Assembly (NCBI RefSeq): GCF_000412995.1
Contig: NZ_KE332512.1
Location: forward strand, 1,760,959 to 1,824,958
Direction: 5' to 3'
Length of the DNA: 64,000 nt
Source of the DNA: Treponema vincentii F0403
Lineage (GTDB): Bacteria; Spirochaetota; Spirochaetia; Treponematales; Treponemataceae
Shown here one piece after another: positions 33,527 through 42,397 of the stretch; position 1 is the first letter of the stretch; every line of letters starts with the position of its first letter. The notes under the pieces were generated by a model. The model was not told the DNA's origin. It was given only the letters and a program-made list of their open reading frames with translations, and made no database searches. The position numbers were made by a program, and so were the translations under genes.

Positions 33527-34800
33527 TGGAATTTATACGGTTTAAACGGGGACAGCAGCAAGCAAAATATATCCGCTTGGAACCTCAATTTGAAGGGAAT
33601 GCTTTTCTTCCGCAATATGCGATGATACCTCTTGCATTCAGGGAGCAAACGAGCGGTCTTCCGCTGGTGTCCGTAGGAGATTTTGTAAATGAAGGGCAGA
33701 TGATTGCCCGTGCAAGGAATAGTTTATCGGCACATGTTCATGCTTCCGTTCCGGGTGTGGTCTCCGGAATTATCGACACGCAGCTTCCCAACGGACATTC
33801 ATTCCGGGGAATACATATCCGTACCGGCGGTTCGTTCGATATACTTGGAAAGCAGCGCCCTCCCTATCCCTGGAAACAAAGCGATCCGACAGGACTTCTC
33901 CATTTCTTTGATCTTGCCGGTTTAGTGAATACGGCCGGAAAAACAACTGCTCTTGCAGAAAACATCAGGGCGGCAGTAAAGCAAGGGATAACAACGCTGA
34001 CTGTTATGCTCTACGATAAAGACCCTACGTGTATACTCGACTCCTTTTTAGCCCGCCGGTTTATCCGTGAAGTTGCAGAGGGAGCCGGTATTATTGCCCG
34101 TGCAATGGGCGCAACAAAAATCATTGTTGAAACAGGGATGGAAAAAAAAGACCGCGCGCTTTTCGATGCCGTCGGAACCGCTATTCCCGACCGCGACCTT
34201 GCGCACCTTACCGTTCCTCAAACTTATCCCGCCGGGAATGCCCATACCCGTTCGGCGGAAAAAAATGCGGTCGTTATCGATTCTTCTACAGCCTTGTCGG
34301 TCTATGAATCGGTGCAGCACAATCAGCCTATGCTGACGACATATTTGCTCCTTACCGGTAAAACACTGGAGCACGCAAAGGTCGTTAAAGTACGCATCGG
34401 TACGCCGATCGGGCATTTGATAGAAGAATGCGGCGGCTTTAAAAGCAAAAATACCCATATCATCCTGAACGGCTTACTGCGCGGAACGCTGGTTGACAGT
34501 TTGGATTTACCCGCCGGTAAGGGAATTAAATCGATTCACGCGGTCGGAAAGGATATCGATATCCAGCAACAGCTGGAAGAATGCGGACACTGCGGGCAGT
34601 GTTTGCGGAGCTGCCCGGCATATATCGATCCGATAGGTACGGTACGCCGGATACAAAAAAAGCGGTACGACGCCGAAACGATGCGGTCTATTGCGCTATG
34701 CAGCGGTTGCGGCTGCTGTTCCGCAGTGTGCCCCGTACGGATTCCATTGCGCACGATTATCACATCGGCGGCGGAGCAAGGAAATAGTCATGCCCTATAA
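33523..34800 (+). CDS. rnfC: RnfC-like iron-sulfur subunit, with degenerate NADH/FMN site
   Basis: A 425-residue RnfC homologue. The N-terminal biotinyl-like domain is seen in VSVGDFVNEGQMIARA and HVHASVPGVVSG. Two ferredoxin-type 4Fe-4S motifs are intact: Cys354, 357, 360, 364 and Cys393, 396, 399, 403. The loop that normally reads GIVGLGGAGFP is replaced by AGLVNTAGKTT (132-142), and the ECEP nucleotide motif by YDKDPT (164-169). It is thus unlikely to oxidise NADH in the usual way. It is coupled to both neighbours. Confidence 0.85.
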   Translation: MMEFIRFKRGQQQAKYIRLEPQFEGNAFLPQYAMIPLAFREQTSGLPLVSVGDFVNEGQMIARARNSLSAHVHASVPGVVSGIIDTQLPNGHSFRGIHIRTGGSFDILGKQRPPYPWKQSDPTGLLHFFDLAGLVNTAGKTTALAENIRAAVKQGITTLTVMLYDKDPTCILDSFLARRFIREVAEGAGIIARAMGATKIIVETGMEKKDRALFDAVGTAIPDRDLAHLTVPQTYPAGNAHTRSAEKNAVVIDSSTALSVYESVQHNQPMLTTYLLLTGKTLEHAKVVKVRIGTPIGHLIEECGGFKSKNTHIILNGLLRGTLVDSLDLPAGKGIKSIHAVGKDIDIQQQLEECGHCGQCLRSCPAYIDPIGTVRRIQKKRYDAETMRSIALCSGCGCCSAVCPVRIPLRTIITSAAEQGNSHAL

Positions 34801-35812
34801 CCAAACGACACTGTCTCCCGCGCCCTATATTTACACCGGTTTAAATGCTCGACACACTGCAATACTCGTGTTGAGCCTGCTGTCGCTCCAGCTTATTGCT
34901 ATGGGGATTATGCACGATTTCGCAAGCATTTTTCTGATTATATCTTCCGGAGCTGCGTCAACTCTTGCAGCCTTTCTTGTCGGTTACATACAAGGCAAAA
35001 AGGTATTTGATATCCATGCGCTTATAACCGGATTATTGATAGGTTTTTTTCTACCGGTTAATAGCGGTTTTGTTTTCAGCTTTTTAATTGCGTTTATGAG
35101 TTATTTTTTCAGCTGGGGTATTTTCGGCGGGAAAGGCTTTTCGTGGGTTAATCCGGTTATGCTTGCCGCTTGTATTGCTTCAGTATGCAAACCCGAATAC
35201 TTTGTGCAGCCGGTCGGGTTTGACCGGATAGTGTCCGGCGGAAGCGTTTTTGCCGCGATGGAAAGTTCCGGTCTGCTGCAGACACCTGCAGATCAATATG
35301 TAACTTCGATGTTTAATTCTACATTTCTCCATAGTGTCGGCGTAACGCTGCCGGAAGGGTACATCAGTCTTTTCCTCCATCACCCTTCTGCGATACCGGC
35401 ATTCCGGTATAACCTCTTAACGTTAGGGGCTTCAATTATATTGCTATCGGCAAAAACAATTCATAAAACGCTTCCTTTTACCTTTTTAATCGTTTACGGC
35501 CTGTTGGTGTATTTGTTTCCATCCGCAGGGCAAGCAAACGCTTTAGGAAGAGGCGATGTATTATCCGCAATACTGACGAGCGGCGCTCTTTTTTCCGCAT
35601 TTTTTGTCATGAACGACGGCGGCTCTACCCCCCGTTCATGGGAAGGCCGGTGTCTTACCGGCATACTGACCGGTATTTTTGCTTTTTGCATTACGGGGCC
35701 CGGAGCGATACCTGCCGGAATTCCCTTTGCAGTCTTACTTGCCGATTGCATCAATCCGCTTATCGAATGGCTGGAATCATCTTTCTATAAGAGAAGACGA
35801 GGTGCATTATGA
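34790..35812 (+). CDS. rnfD: RnfD-like membrane subunit with altered flavinylation motif
   Basis: A 340-residue polytopic membrane protein homologous to RnfD/NqrB: FSWGIFGGKGFSWVNPVMLA and the late FFVMNDGGSTPRSWEGRCLTG. The site that should read SGAT, where FMN is bound to Thr, is here Ser149-Gly150-Gly151-Ser152 in FDRIVSGGSVFAA. Serine might still accept FMN, but the motif is not canonical. The ATG at 34790 overlaps the end of the rnfC-like gene and has AAGGAAA upstream. Confidence 0.82.
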   Translation: MPYNQTTLSPAPYIYTGLNARHTAILVLSLLSLQLIAMGIMHDFASIFLIISSGAASTLAAFLVGYIQGKKVFDIHALITGLLIGFFLPVNSGFVFSFLIAFMSYFFSWGIFGGKGFSWVNPVMLAACIASVCKPEYFVQPVGFDRIVSGGSVFAAMESSGLLQTPADQYVTSMFNSTFLHSVGVTLPEGYISLFLHHPSAIPAFRYNLLTLGASIILLSAKTIHKTLPFTFLIVYGLLVYLFPSAGQANALGRGDVLSAILTSGALFSAFFVMNDGGSTPRSWEGRCLTGILTGIFAFCITGPGAIPAGIPFAVLLADCINPLIEWLESSFYKRRRGAL

Positions 35813-36282
35813 CGGATACCGCGCAACGGCTTTTAAAAAAATATGCAGTACTGACAGGGCTCCTGCTGGTGTTCTTTGCTTCGCTCTTCGGCTTGTCATA
35901 TCTGCGGAAAAAAGCGGACGCCCAATATCTGACTGCCGCAGCGGACAAACTGTGCCGCACATATCCCGGCTTTAACGGCCGGCAGATTGCCGTCTTAGGT
36001 CCCGACAATTCGGGATTATCGGGATTGCCGTTCCAAGCCGTTCTGTCCGCATCATACTCCGGGCATAAAGCATTTGCATTTATACTTCCGGTAACGGGCA
36101 AGTACGGTGTGTACCCGGCAGTATTTTTTTATGAACAGTCAATCGGCTGCATCTTTTGCGGGCTTGCAGGAATCGACGCTATTCCGGAACAGGCGGAACA
36201 GTACGGGATAACGCAGACAACTATCGCAATGCACCGGAATAAAATCGAAACGTTGATGGAGAGGCAGGCACAGCAGTTATGA
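35809..36282 (+). CDS. rnfG: RnfG-like subunit, short, without a canonical flavin-attachment motif
   Basis: A 157-residue protein in the rnfG position: an N-terminal membrane anchor (YAVLTGLLLVFFASLFGLSYL) and a small periplasmic domain with FAFILPVTGKYGVYPAVFF and a conserved-looking FCGLAGIDAIPEQ. Usual RnfG proteins end with D-x-[ST]-GAT-x-[ST]-S. Here the matching stretch reads YGITQTTIAMHRNKIETL, with Thr135-Gln-Thr-Thr138 in place of SGAT. It is shorter than typical RnfG. Assignment leans on gene order. Confidence 0.68.
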   Translation: MTDTAQRLLKKYAVLTGLLLVFFASLFGLSYLRKKADAQYLTAAADKLCRTYPGFNGRQIAVLGPDNSGLSGLPFQAVLSASYSGHKAFAFILPVTGKYGVYPAVFFYEQSIGCIFCGLAGIDAIPEQAEQYGITQTTIAMHRNKIETLMERQAQQL

Positions 36283-36875
36283 CGAATAAATCGATTATCT
36301 TTTTTTTAGGTTTATGCCCGATCATTCCGCTTGCAGCCCATTTTGCTGAAGGCTTAATCTTTATTGCGGAATTTTGGCTCCTCTTTGCCGCCGGTATATT
36401 AAGCAAGCAGCTTATCAATTATTTTAAAATCGGTAAGCTGTCTCAGATTATAACATATCTTGCTATTATGCTTGCGGCGGCTTTGTACGCGCAGGCAATA
36501 GGCGTAATCTTTCCGGTTATGGCGGTTACGCTGGAAAGATACATCTATATGGCTGCATTTTCGTATATACTGATTATCAGCATCGGTATGTATGATTCAA
36601 GTAGGTACCCGTTTGAATTGCCGGTAACATATTCGCTGTTGTTAACGGCAACTTCGATATTACGCGAGCTTATTGTTTTTGGGACGCTTTCTCTGCCTTC
36701 CCGTTCCGGCTTGTTCAGCATTACGCTTATCCCGCTTTCTTTACCGCTCAAATTTTGGGGAAGCAGTGCAGGTGTGCTTATGGTACTCGGTATTGCGCTG
36801 TGGCTTTTCCGCAGCTTCCATAAAGGAGAGCTTTTACCCTTCCGAACCGATGAAACGTATGGGAACCGGCAATAG
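36279..36875 (+). CDS. rnfE: RnfE-like membrane subunit lacking the second conserved cysteine
   Basis: A 198-residue, six-helix protein. The opening FFLGLCPIIPL keeps the first RnfE cysteine (Cys13). In RnfE the fourth-helix motif TNC supplies the second ligand of the intramembrane 2Fe-2S cluster; here it reads IISIGMYDSSRYPFE, so no Cys. LREL and the general helix pattern support the family. It is coupled to rnfG by overlap. Confidence 0.75.
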   Translation: MTNKSIIFFLGLCPIIPLAAHFAEGLIFIAEFWLLFAAGILSKQLINYFKIGKLSQIITYLAIMLAAALYAQAIGVIFPVMAVTLERYIYMAAFSYILIISIGMYDSSRYPFELPVTYSLLLTATSILRELIVFGTLSLPSRSGLFSITLIPLSLPLKFWGSSAGVLMVLGIALWLFRSFHKGELLPFRTDETYGNRQ

Positions 36876-36886
36876 GGAGGCGCCGT

Positions 36887-37450
36887 ATGTTTATTGTATC
36901 TTTAATCTTTTTTTATATCTTCCCTGCGTCTTTGATCTTTTTACATGGCATCGGTTTGGAACGCTTATCGATGAATGCGCGCTCAACCCGCGTTATCATT
37001 CCCTTTATCTTACGGGACGGCGCATTGATGATAATTTCCGCTTCTATCTGCCGGCTGCTTGAATATTACATTTTGATACCGATCGGCATTGCCGCCATAA
37101 CGCCCGTCGCTGCATTGATAGTCATTTATCTTTGCGATTTAGTCTTGCAGCGGACGCTGTTCCGGCAAGCGGAAACGCGCCTGATTCGGGAGCGTTTGTT
37201 TTCCGGCGGTATCGTTATTTTCGCTCTTTATCAGGCTTTTACCTATATCGAAATGATTGCCATTTTGGTGAGTGCCTTGGTGAGTATGCTGCTGTGGTCG
37301 TTTGTTCTGTGTGCCGTTAAACGGCGAATTGAAGAAAGCAATGTGAGTGCCCAATGGAAAAACGCACCGTTACTACTTATCAGTATGGGACTGATTGCAT
37401 TAGCGCTTTATGCATGGGACATCGCATGGCTGGCACCGTCGTTCCTGTAA
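36887..37450 (+). CDS. rnfA: RnfA-like membrane subunit lacking both conserved cysteines
   Basis: A 187-residue, six-helix protein. ASICRLLEYYILIPIGIAA and the C-terminal VKRRIEESNVSAQWKNAPLLLISMGLIALA align with RnfA. The two cluster cysteines, in LGLCPF and TTNCAV of RnfA, are replaced by YIFPAS (10-15) and IFALYQ (111-116). No rnfB follows: the next gene is an outer-membrane protein 100 bp away. GGAGG precedes the ATG. Confidence 0.72.
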   Translation: MFIVSLIFFYIFPASLIFLHGIGLERLSMNARSTRVIIPFILRDGALMIISASICRLLEYYILIPIGIAAITPVAALIVIYLCDLVLQRTLFRQAETRLIRERLFSGGIVIFALYQAFTYIEMIAILVSALVSMLLWSFVLCAVKRRIEESNVSAQWKNAPLLLISMGLIALALYAWDIAWLAPSFL

Positions 37451-37550
37451 CTTATGGCATATACGGCTTGTTTAAATATACTTATAGGATAAGCTGACAT
37501 GCTTAATATTTTTAAAAATCCTTTAAAATAAGATGGAGTTGAATTTCTTT

Positions 37551-38177
37551 ATGAAGCGTTATTGTTTACTTTTCTTTTTTTCTATTTTCAGTCTTTGGAA
37601 TATTTTTGCGCAGAAAGCCTCCGATACTCAAGAAACAGCTCCGCCCTCCGCACAATCTCCTATTACCGCTTATGTCTATGAACCCATACGGAAGGGCGAC
37701 CAGTTTATCCGCATGGGCTTACAGTTAGGAATACCGCTGTTTAATACTTCGCCGGAAAAATTTGCAATTAAAACCAATATCTATCCGGGAGGAAGTATCT
37801 TTCTCGGATATACTCACTATCTGACGAAGGGAGTTTCGATCGGCGGCGACGTTGCTTTTACCTTTCATTTAACGCTCGGCAGCAATCTTTATTTTGCCAT
37901 TCCTTTTACTATAAACTCAGGATACACCTTTGCAATAGAAAAATTCCGTATTCCGCTCACCTTCGGGATAGGCGGCAATTTTCAGGCTTATAACGGTACA
38001 CGGTATTTCAGCTTATTTTTTAGACCGCAGGCTGGTGTTTTCTATCAGTATTCCCCTGAATGGTCATTCGGCGGGGAATTATCATGGGATATTGTTCCGC
38101 AATGGTATAAAGATTCAAGTTTTAACCGTACCGGCAATTTCTTAAATATCGGTTTTGCCGCACGGTACCACTTTTAA
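37551..38177 (+). CDS. Outer-membrane beta-barrel protein
   Basis: A 208-residue protein with a signal peptide (LLFFFSIFSLWNIFAQ) and a mature part made of alternating amphipathic strands, such as GGSIFLGYTHYLTKGVSIGGDV, ending in the C-terminal phenylalanine of ARYHF that is recognised by the BAM complex. Size fits an eight-stranded barrel, as in the OmpW/OmpA-transmembrane type. No specific function can be given. An alternative start lies at 37533. Confidence 0.75.
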   Translation: MKRYCLLFFFSIFSLWNIFAQKASDTQETAPPSAQSPITAYVYEPIRKGDQFIRMGLQLGIPLFNTSPEKFAIKTNIYPGGSIFLGYTHYLTKGVSIGGDVAFTFHLTLGSNLYFAIPFTINSGYTFAIEKFRIPLTFGIGGNFQAYNGTRYFSLFFRPQAGVFYQYSPEWSFGGELSWDIVPQWYKDSSFNRTGNFLNIGFAARYHF

Positions 38178-38192
38178 AAAAGGAGCATATCG

Positions 38193-39206
38193 ATGAAGAA
38201 AATACTTTTTGCTGCCGCCCTTGCAGTTGCTGCGGTAATTGTTTCATCAGCTTGTGAAAATCCTCCGATATTTGCCGCGATTGAACAGGAGGTAAAGCTG
38301 AATCCATCTTCCGTTACAGGATCTATCCGCGGGGGAGGAATAATAAAGATCGGCTCTACACTCTATGTATCAAACGGAAAAATATATACCAAATCGGCAG
38401 AGGGCACAGGGGGCTGGTCGGTAATGAGCGGCTGTCCCGCCGGTCTTTGCACAAGCATTGCTACCGACGGCACCAATCTCTATGCGGCATTCGGACAAAA
38501 CGATACCTTCACGATTTATAAATATGACACGACAGCCTCGTCTTGGGAACAAATAACGGGGCTGGCGGCACAGTCTGTTGCGGGTACAAATGCCGTATTT
38601 GCTTTCGATGCTAACGCAAAAAAGATCTATCCGATAAGCGGAGGCAGCGTAGGGACACCTTTCGATACTACAAGCATCCTGATGAGTGCCGCTTCTTCCT
38701 ACTATCTATTGGCGGACGGCCTTTACAGCAGCGCAGGAACAAAAATAGCGGACAGTCCCTCTTCGGGGCTAAAAGGTATTTGCGAAGGTCCTGCGGGCTC
38801 CGTTTTTGTTTTCAGCGATAAGACGCTGTATTGCTATAACGGTGCATGGACAAGTAGGGAACACGGTGTAAGCACCCCCCAGAGCATTACCTATTTACCG
38901 AGCAAGCAATTGGTATTGCTCGGCGGTATAAAAGGGTATGGGGAAGTTAAACTTGCTTCCGATTCCGGCACAAATTTAGCAAATGCAACAACCGTCGCCG
39001 CCGGTTCTTCCGATTCTTCTATCCTATCGGAAAATTACTATCAATATACCAACAGTGTCGGGAAATATACCCTCAATCCTATCAACGCATTTAATTACGG
39101 TACTAACGGTTATGTTATCTATGCCGGTGTCAATGACCCGAATACGAAATATACCGGATTGTGGGGGTTCTATAATCCTGACCGAAAACAATGGAACCGT
39201 GAGTAA
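38193..39206 (+). CDS. Hypothetical lipoprotein with propeller-like repeats
   Basis: A 337-residue protein with a signal ending VSSAC (lipidation Cys21). The mature part holds repeated short strands of the type GSTLYVSNGKIYTKS and DGTNLYAAF, suggesting a beta-propeller, and is rich in Ser, Thr and Gly. AAAAAGGAG precedes the ATG. It follows the barrel protein by 15 bp and may form a surface pair with it. No function was recognised. Confidence 0.7.
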   Translation: MKKILFAAALAVAAVIVSSACENPPIFAAIEQEVKLNPSSVTGSIRGGGIIKIGSTLYVSNGKIYTKSAEGTGGWSVMSGCPAGLCTSIATDGTNLYAAFGQNDTFTIYKYDTTASSWEQITGLAAQSVAGTNAVFAFDANAKKIYPISGGSVGTPFDTTSILMSAASSYYLLADGLYSSAGTKIADSPSSGLKGICEGPAGSVFVFSDKTLYCYNGAWTSREHGVSTPQSITYLPSKQLVLLGGIKGYGEVKLASDSGTNLANATTVAAGSSDSSILSENYYQYTNSVGKYTLNPINAFNYGTNGYVIYAGVNDPNTKYTGLWGFYNPDRKQWNRE

Positions 39207-41454
39207 GGATTTATTCGAGACTGCGGCAGCGGCGGAACGGCTTCCGCTTGCTGCACGTATGCGTCCTCGCAGTCTTGACGAGTATATCGGGCAGGAACAT
39301 ATTGTCGGAAAAGGACGACTTTTACGGAGAGCTATCCAAGCGGATAGGCTCTCGTCCGTTATCTTTTTCGGGCCGCCGGGGACGGGAAAGACTACCCTTG
39401 CCCAAGTTATTGCCAATCATACCAAAAGTAATTTTTTAAGTTTAAATGCCGTCCTTGCAGGAGTGCAGCAAATACGCGATGCCATTGCATCGGCGGAACA
39501 ATATAAAAAACTCTACGGAAAACCTACCATTCTTTTTGTCGATGAGGTACACCGATGGAACCGAGCCCAGCAGGATGCGTTACTGCCGTGGGTGGAAAAC
39601 GGAACGGTGATTTTTATCGGCGCGACAACCGAAAATCCTTTTTTTGAAGTGAATAAAGCCTTAGTCAGCCGCAGCCGCGTATTTCAGCTTAAAGCGCTCA
39701 CCGATGCCGACCTCTACCGGACAGCGGAACGGTGCTTACGGGATACGGAACGGGGCTACGGAAAATGGAAGGTTTCCTTTACCGATGGTGCATTGGAGCA
39801 CCTTATCGAAACCGCTGCAGGGGATGCCCGCAGTCTTCTGAATGCGCTTGAGCTTGCCGTTGAAACCTCCGTCGAGCACTGGCCGCCGCCTGCCGGTACC
39901 GAAATCACTATCGATATGCAGGCTGCCGAAGAAAGCATCCAGCAAAAAGCAGTACTCTACGATAAAGACGGCGATTACCATTACGATATCATCAGCGCTT
40001 TTATTAAATCCATCAGGGGAAGCGACCCCGATGCGGCTCTCTACTGGCTTGCCCGAATGGTGCGGGCAGGGGAGTCTCCTCACTTTATCTTTCGGCGTAT
40101 GCTTATCTCTGCTTGCGAAGACATCGGGCTTGCCGATCCCCATGCGTTGACCGTTGTTACAAGCGCGGCGGCGGCTTTTGACCGCATCGGTTTGCCGGAG
40201 GGTAGGTATCACCTGACTCACGCGGCACTGTACCTTGCGACCTGTCCAAAATCGAACAGCGCCCTCGGCTTTTTCGACGCCTTAAAAGCGGTGGAAAAAG
40301 AACAAACCGAGGTACCGAACCACCTCAAAGATGCAAACCGTGACGGAGAATCGCTCGGGCACGGGGAAGGCTACCTGTATCCCCATGCCTACCGCGACCA
40401 CTGGATTGCGCAGCAGTATCTGCCCGACGAGCTTATCGGCAGGGTGTTTTACACGCCCGGATACACCGGCTATGAAGAAAAGATACGGAATGATGTACTG
40501 GCAAAGCGGGAAACCCAGCTTGCCGCCATATACGAAGCCGCCGAGGGCAATAAGGATAGCTTTACGGTTGAGGATTGGCAGGCTCGGACGGAAGGAAGCA
40601 GCGCCGAAATACTGGAACAAATACGGGATACCCTTATGGGGCTGGCAAACCTATCCGCCGATGACCGCGTGCTGATTTACCGGGCAGACGGAGGGCTTTT
40701 ACTGTGGCCGAGTACCCGCATCACTCTTAACGGATGTACGGCAGGTATTTTTGAGCACCAAGAAGCCTTGCAATCGGCGCTGCGGTATGCGGAAACCTTT
40801 GAATTTTTGAACCGTCCGATTACGGCTGTTCTCCCCAGCTCTAATCGGTATATGGAAACTTCAAGCAATATGGTACCTGCGGGCAGTATGGTAAACGCGG
40901 AGAAAAAGGGCTGCGAGCTTTTCCCCGACTTAGCGTTTGACGCCGTGCTTTCATATAACCCCGCCGCGGCTGCGGATGATTTTAGCGCTTTCTTTTCCCA
41001 CATAGCGCAAGAGCACACCGCCGGTACGCGTATCATCTTCGCATTTCCGCTTCCGCAACAGGGGCTAAGACTGTCGGCGCTGCTGCCACCTGATGACGCC
41101 GCAGAACAATCCGTTAATCGTTTTACGGCTGCGGAAACGGCATTTTTCTCCGACTCCAAAAACAAACGCATCGCATGGACGGAGCGCACCGTCGCAGAAC
41201 TTGCAGAAAAAGCGGGCTACTGTGTACAGCTGCTTAAAAAAATAGACTACCAAGAAAAAAGGCTGATAACGCAGGCGGAACTCAACCGCTGGTTCTCGGC
41301 AGAATCGGAATACGGCACGGCAATTCGCAGCGCCTTTGCCGCAGACGAGGCAGAGCTGGAAAAAATCATCCGGCAGCTGGAACAGCGGCGTAGAAAGCCG
41401 GCCGCGTATACCCGCACTATCGTATATATGAGCGTCTCCCGTGAGATAGTGTAG
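39199..41454 (+). CDS. rarA: RarA/MgsA-type AAA+ ATPase with a C-terminal methyltransferase-like extension
   Basis: A 751-residue protein. Residues 1-455 are RarA: PLAARMRPRSLDEYIGQEHI, Walker A FFGPPGTGKTT, Walker B ILFVDEVHRWN, sensor GATTENPFFEVN and the YLPDELIGRVFY tail. RarA acts at stalled replication forks. About 290 further residues follow, with DDRVLIYRADGGLLLW and FDAVLSYNP, which recall a degenerate Rossmann methyltransferase domain. Bacterial RarA is normally about 430-450 residues. The GTG start at 39199 overlaps the lipoprotein stop; a longer frame from 38983 would lie inside that gene. Confidence 0.85.
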   Translation: MSKDLFETAAAAERLPLAARMRPRSLDEYIGQEHIVGKGRLLRRAIQADRLSSVIFFGPPGTGKTTLAQVIANHTKSNFLSLNAVLAGVQQIRDAIASAEQYKKLYGKPTILFVDEVHRWNRAQQDALLPWVENGTVIFIGATTENPFFEVNKALVSRSRVFQLKALTDADLYRTAERCLRDTERGYGKWKVSFTDGALEHLIETAAGDARSLLNALELAVETSVEHWPPPAGTEITIDMQAAEESIQQKAVLYDKDGDYHYDIISAFIKSIRGSDPDAALYWLARMVRAGESPHFIFRRMLISACEDIGLADPHALTVVTSAAAAFDRIGLPEGRYHLTHAALYLATCPKSNSALGFFDALKAVEKEQTEVPNHLKDANRDGESLGHGEGYLYPHAYRDHWIAQQYLPDELIGRVFYTPGYTGYEEKIRNDVLAKRETQLAAIYEAAEGNKDSFTVEDWQARTEGSSAEILEQIRDTLMGLANLSADDRVLIYRADGGLLLWPSTRITLNGCTAGIFEHQEALQSALRYAETFEFLNRPITAVLPSSNRYMETSSNMVPAGSMVNAEKKGCELFPDLAFDAVLSYNPAAAADDFSAFFSHIAQEHTAGTRIIFAFPLPQQGLRLSALLPPDDAAEQSVNRFTAAETAFFSDSKNKRIAWTERTVAELAEKAGYCVQLLKKIDYQEKRLITQAELNRWFSAESEYGTAIRSAFAADEAELEKIIRQLEQRRRKPAAYTRTIVYMSVSREIV

Positions 41455-41497
41455 AGCTCTTCCAACCATTCAACCGAATTTTTAAAGGTACCTGCAA

Positions 41498-42397
41498 TTA
41501 GCCTGCGCGTTCTACCGTGAGCGCGTCGATATACCGAATCAGCTGTGTGCAGGTATATCCGCTGATAAGGTAGGCATTCGAGCTGCGGTTGTCGAAAAAT
41601 ACGTAGTCGCCGCTTTGCAAGGGCGTAAACGAAAAACGCAGTTCCGTGCCGTCGCCGAATGTTAGGCGTACCCGTGCGGTTTGCGGACTTTGCAATGCCG
41701 GCGCGTTGTATATGTCGATACAGGAAAATTTTTCCAAAAAATTTTCCAATGCACGGAACGCATCGCCGTTACTTTCCGTCCTGATCACAATATGCTTCCC
41801 ATACTCCAAACCTTGAATACCCGTTCCGCGGAAAAGCGATGCGTATATCTGCAAGTCAAGCCAAAACGGAGCGGCGACGGTTAAAAAAGGTTCAAGAGCG
41901 TTATCGATTAAAAACACTCTGACGCTCGACCCCATCCGCACATATCGCCCTGCGCCGGCCGCATCGGTTATTCCGAAAAAGAGTTCCGAAAGAACGGTCT
42001 TATCTTTCCGTACCAAAACGATACGCGAAGCGTGTCCGTCATCGATCAGGTAATCGGGATAATCCTGCGGGCGTGCCGATATTGGGAGAAAAGAGCGGCC
42101 GGCGCCGAGCAGCGAAAAAAAGCGGTCGATAATCTCCTGCCTAACCGGATAGCTGCCGTTTGCAGTGTGCAGATAAAAGCGGGCGTCGTCTTTAGTCAGC
42201 GTCATTTCGCCCATCTCTACCGGTTCCGCCTTGATCGGGATGGAAAACCGGATTTCTTCCACTCCGCGGATATCTTGCTCCCGCATTAAGCTGCTCGAAA
42301 AAACGCCCGTGCGGGAAGGCCGGTGCAAAAAACTGAGCGCATAGCAGCACAGCAGCACACAGAGACTAATAAACAGAAGCTTTGTTTCTTTCTTCAT
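41498..42397 (-). CDS. DUF4340 domain protein of a Gld-type ABC system
   Basis: A 299-residue protein with one N-terminal membrane helix (LLFISLCVLLCCYALSFL) and an extracytoplasmic DUF4340 region, seen in SYPVRQEIIDRFFSLLGAGR and VLSELFFGITDAAGAGRYVRM. DUF4340 proteins regularly accompany GldG-type subunits and probably bind the substrate or stabilise the complex. The start overlaps the end of the GldG-like gene by four bases. Confidence 0.82.
   Translation of the reverse strand: MKKETKLLFISLCVLLCCYALSFLHRPSRTGVFSSSLMREQDIRGVEEIRFSIPIKAEPVEMGEMTLTKDDARFYLHTANGSYPVRQEIIDRFFSLLGAGRSFLPISARPQDYPDYLIDDGHASRIVLVRKDKTVLSELFFGITDAAGAGRYVRMGSSVRVFLIDNALEPFLTVAAPFWLDLQIYASLFRGTGIQGLEYGKHIVIRTESNGDAFRALENFLEKFSCIDIYNAPALQSPQTARVRLTFGDGTELRFSFTPLQSGDYVFFDNRSSNAYLISGYTCTQLIRYIDALTVERAG

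Noticed and set aside
38983-39198. N-terminal extension of the RarA protein
   Set aside because: It lies inside the lipoprotein gene in another frame and does not match RarA.
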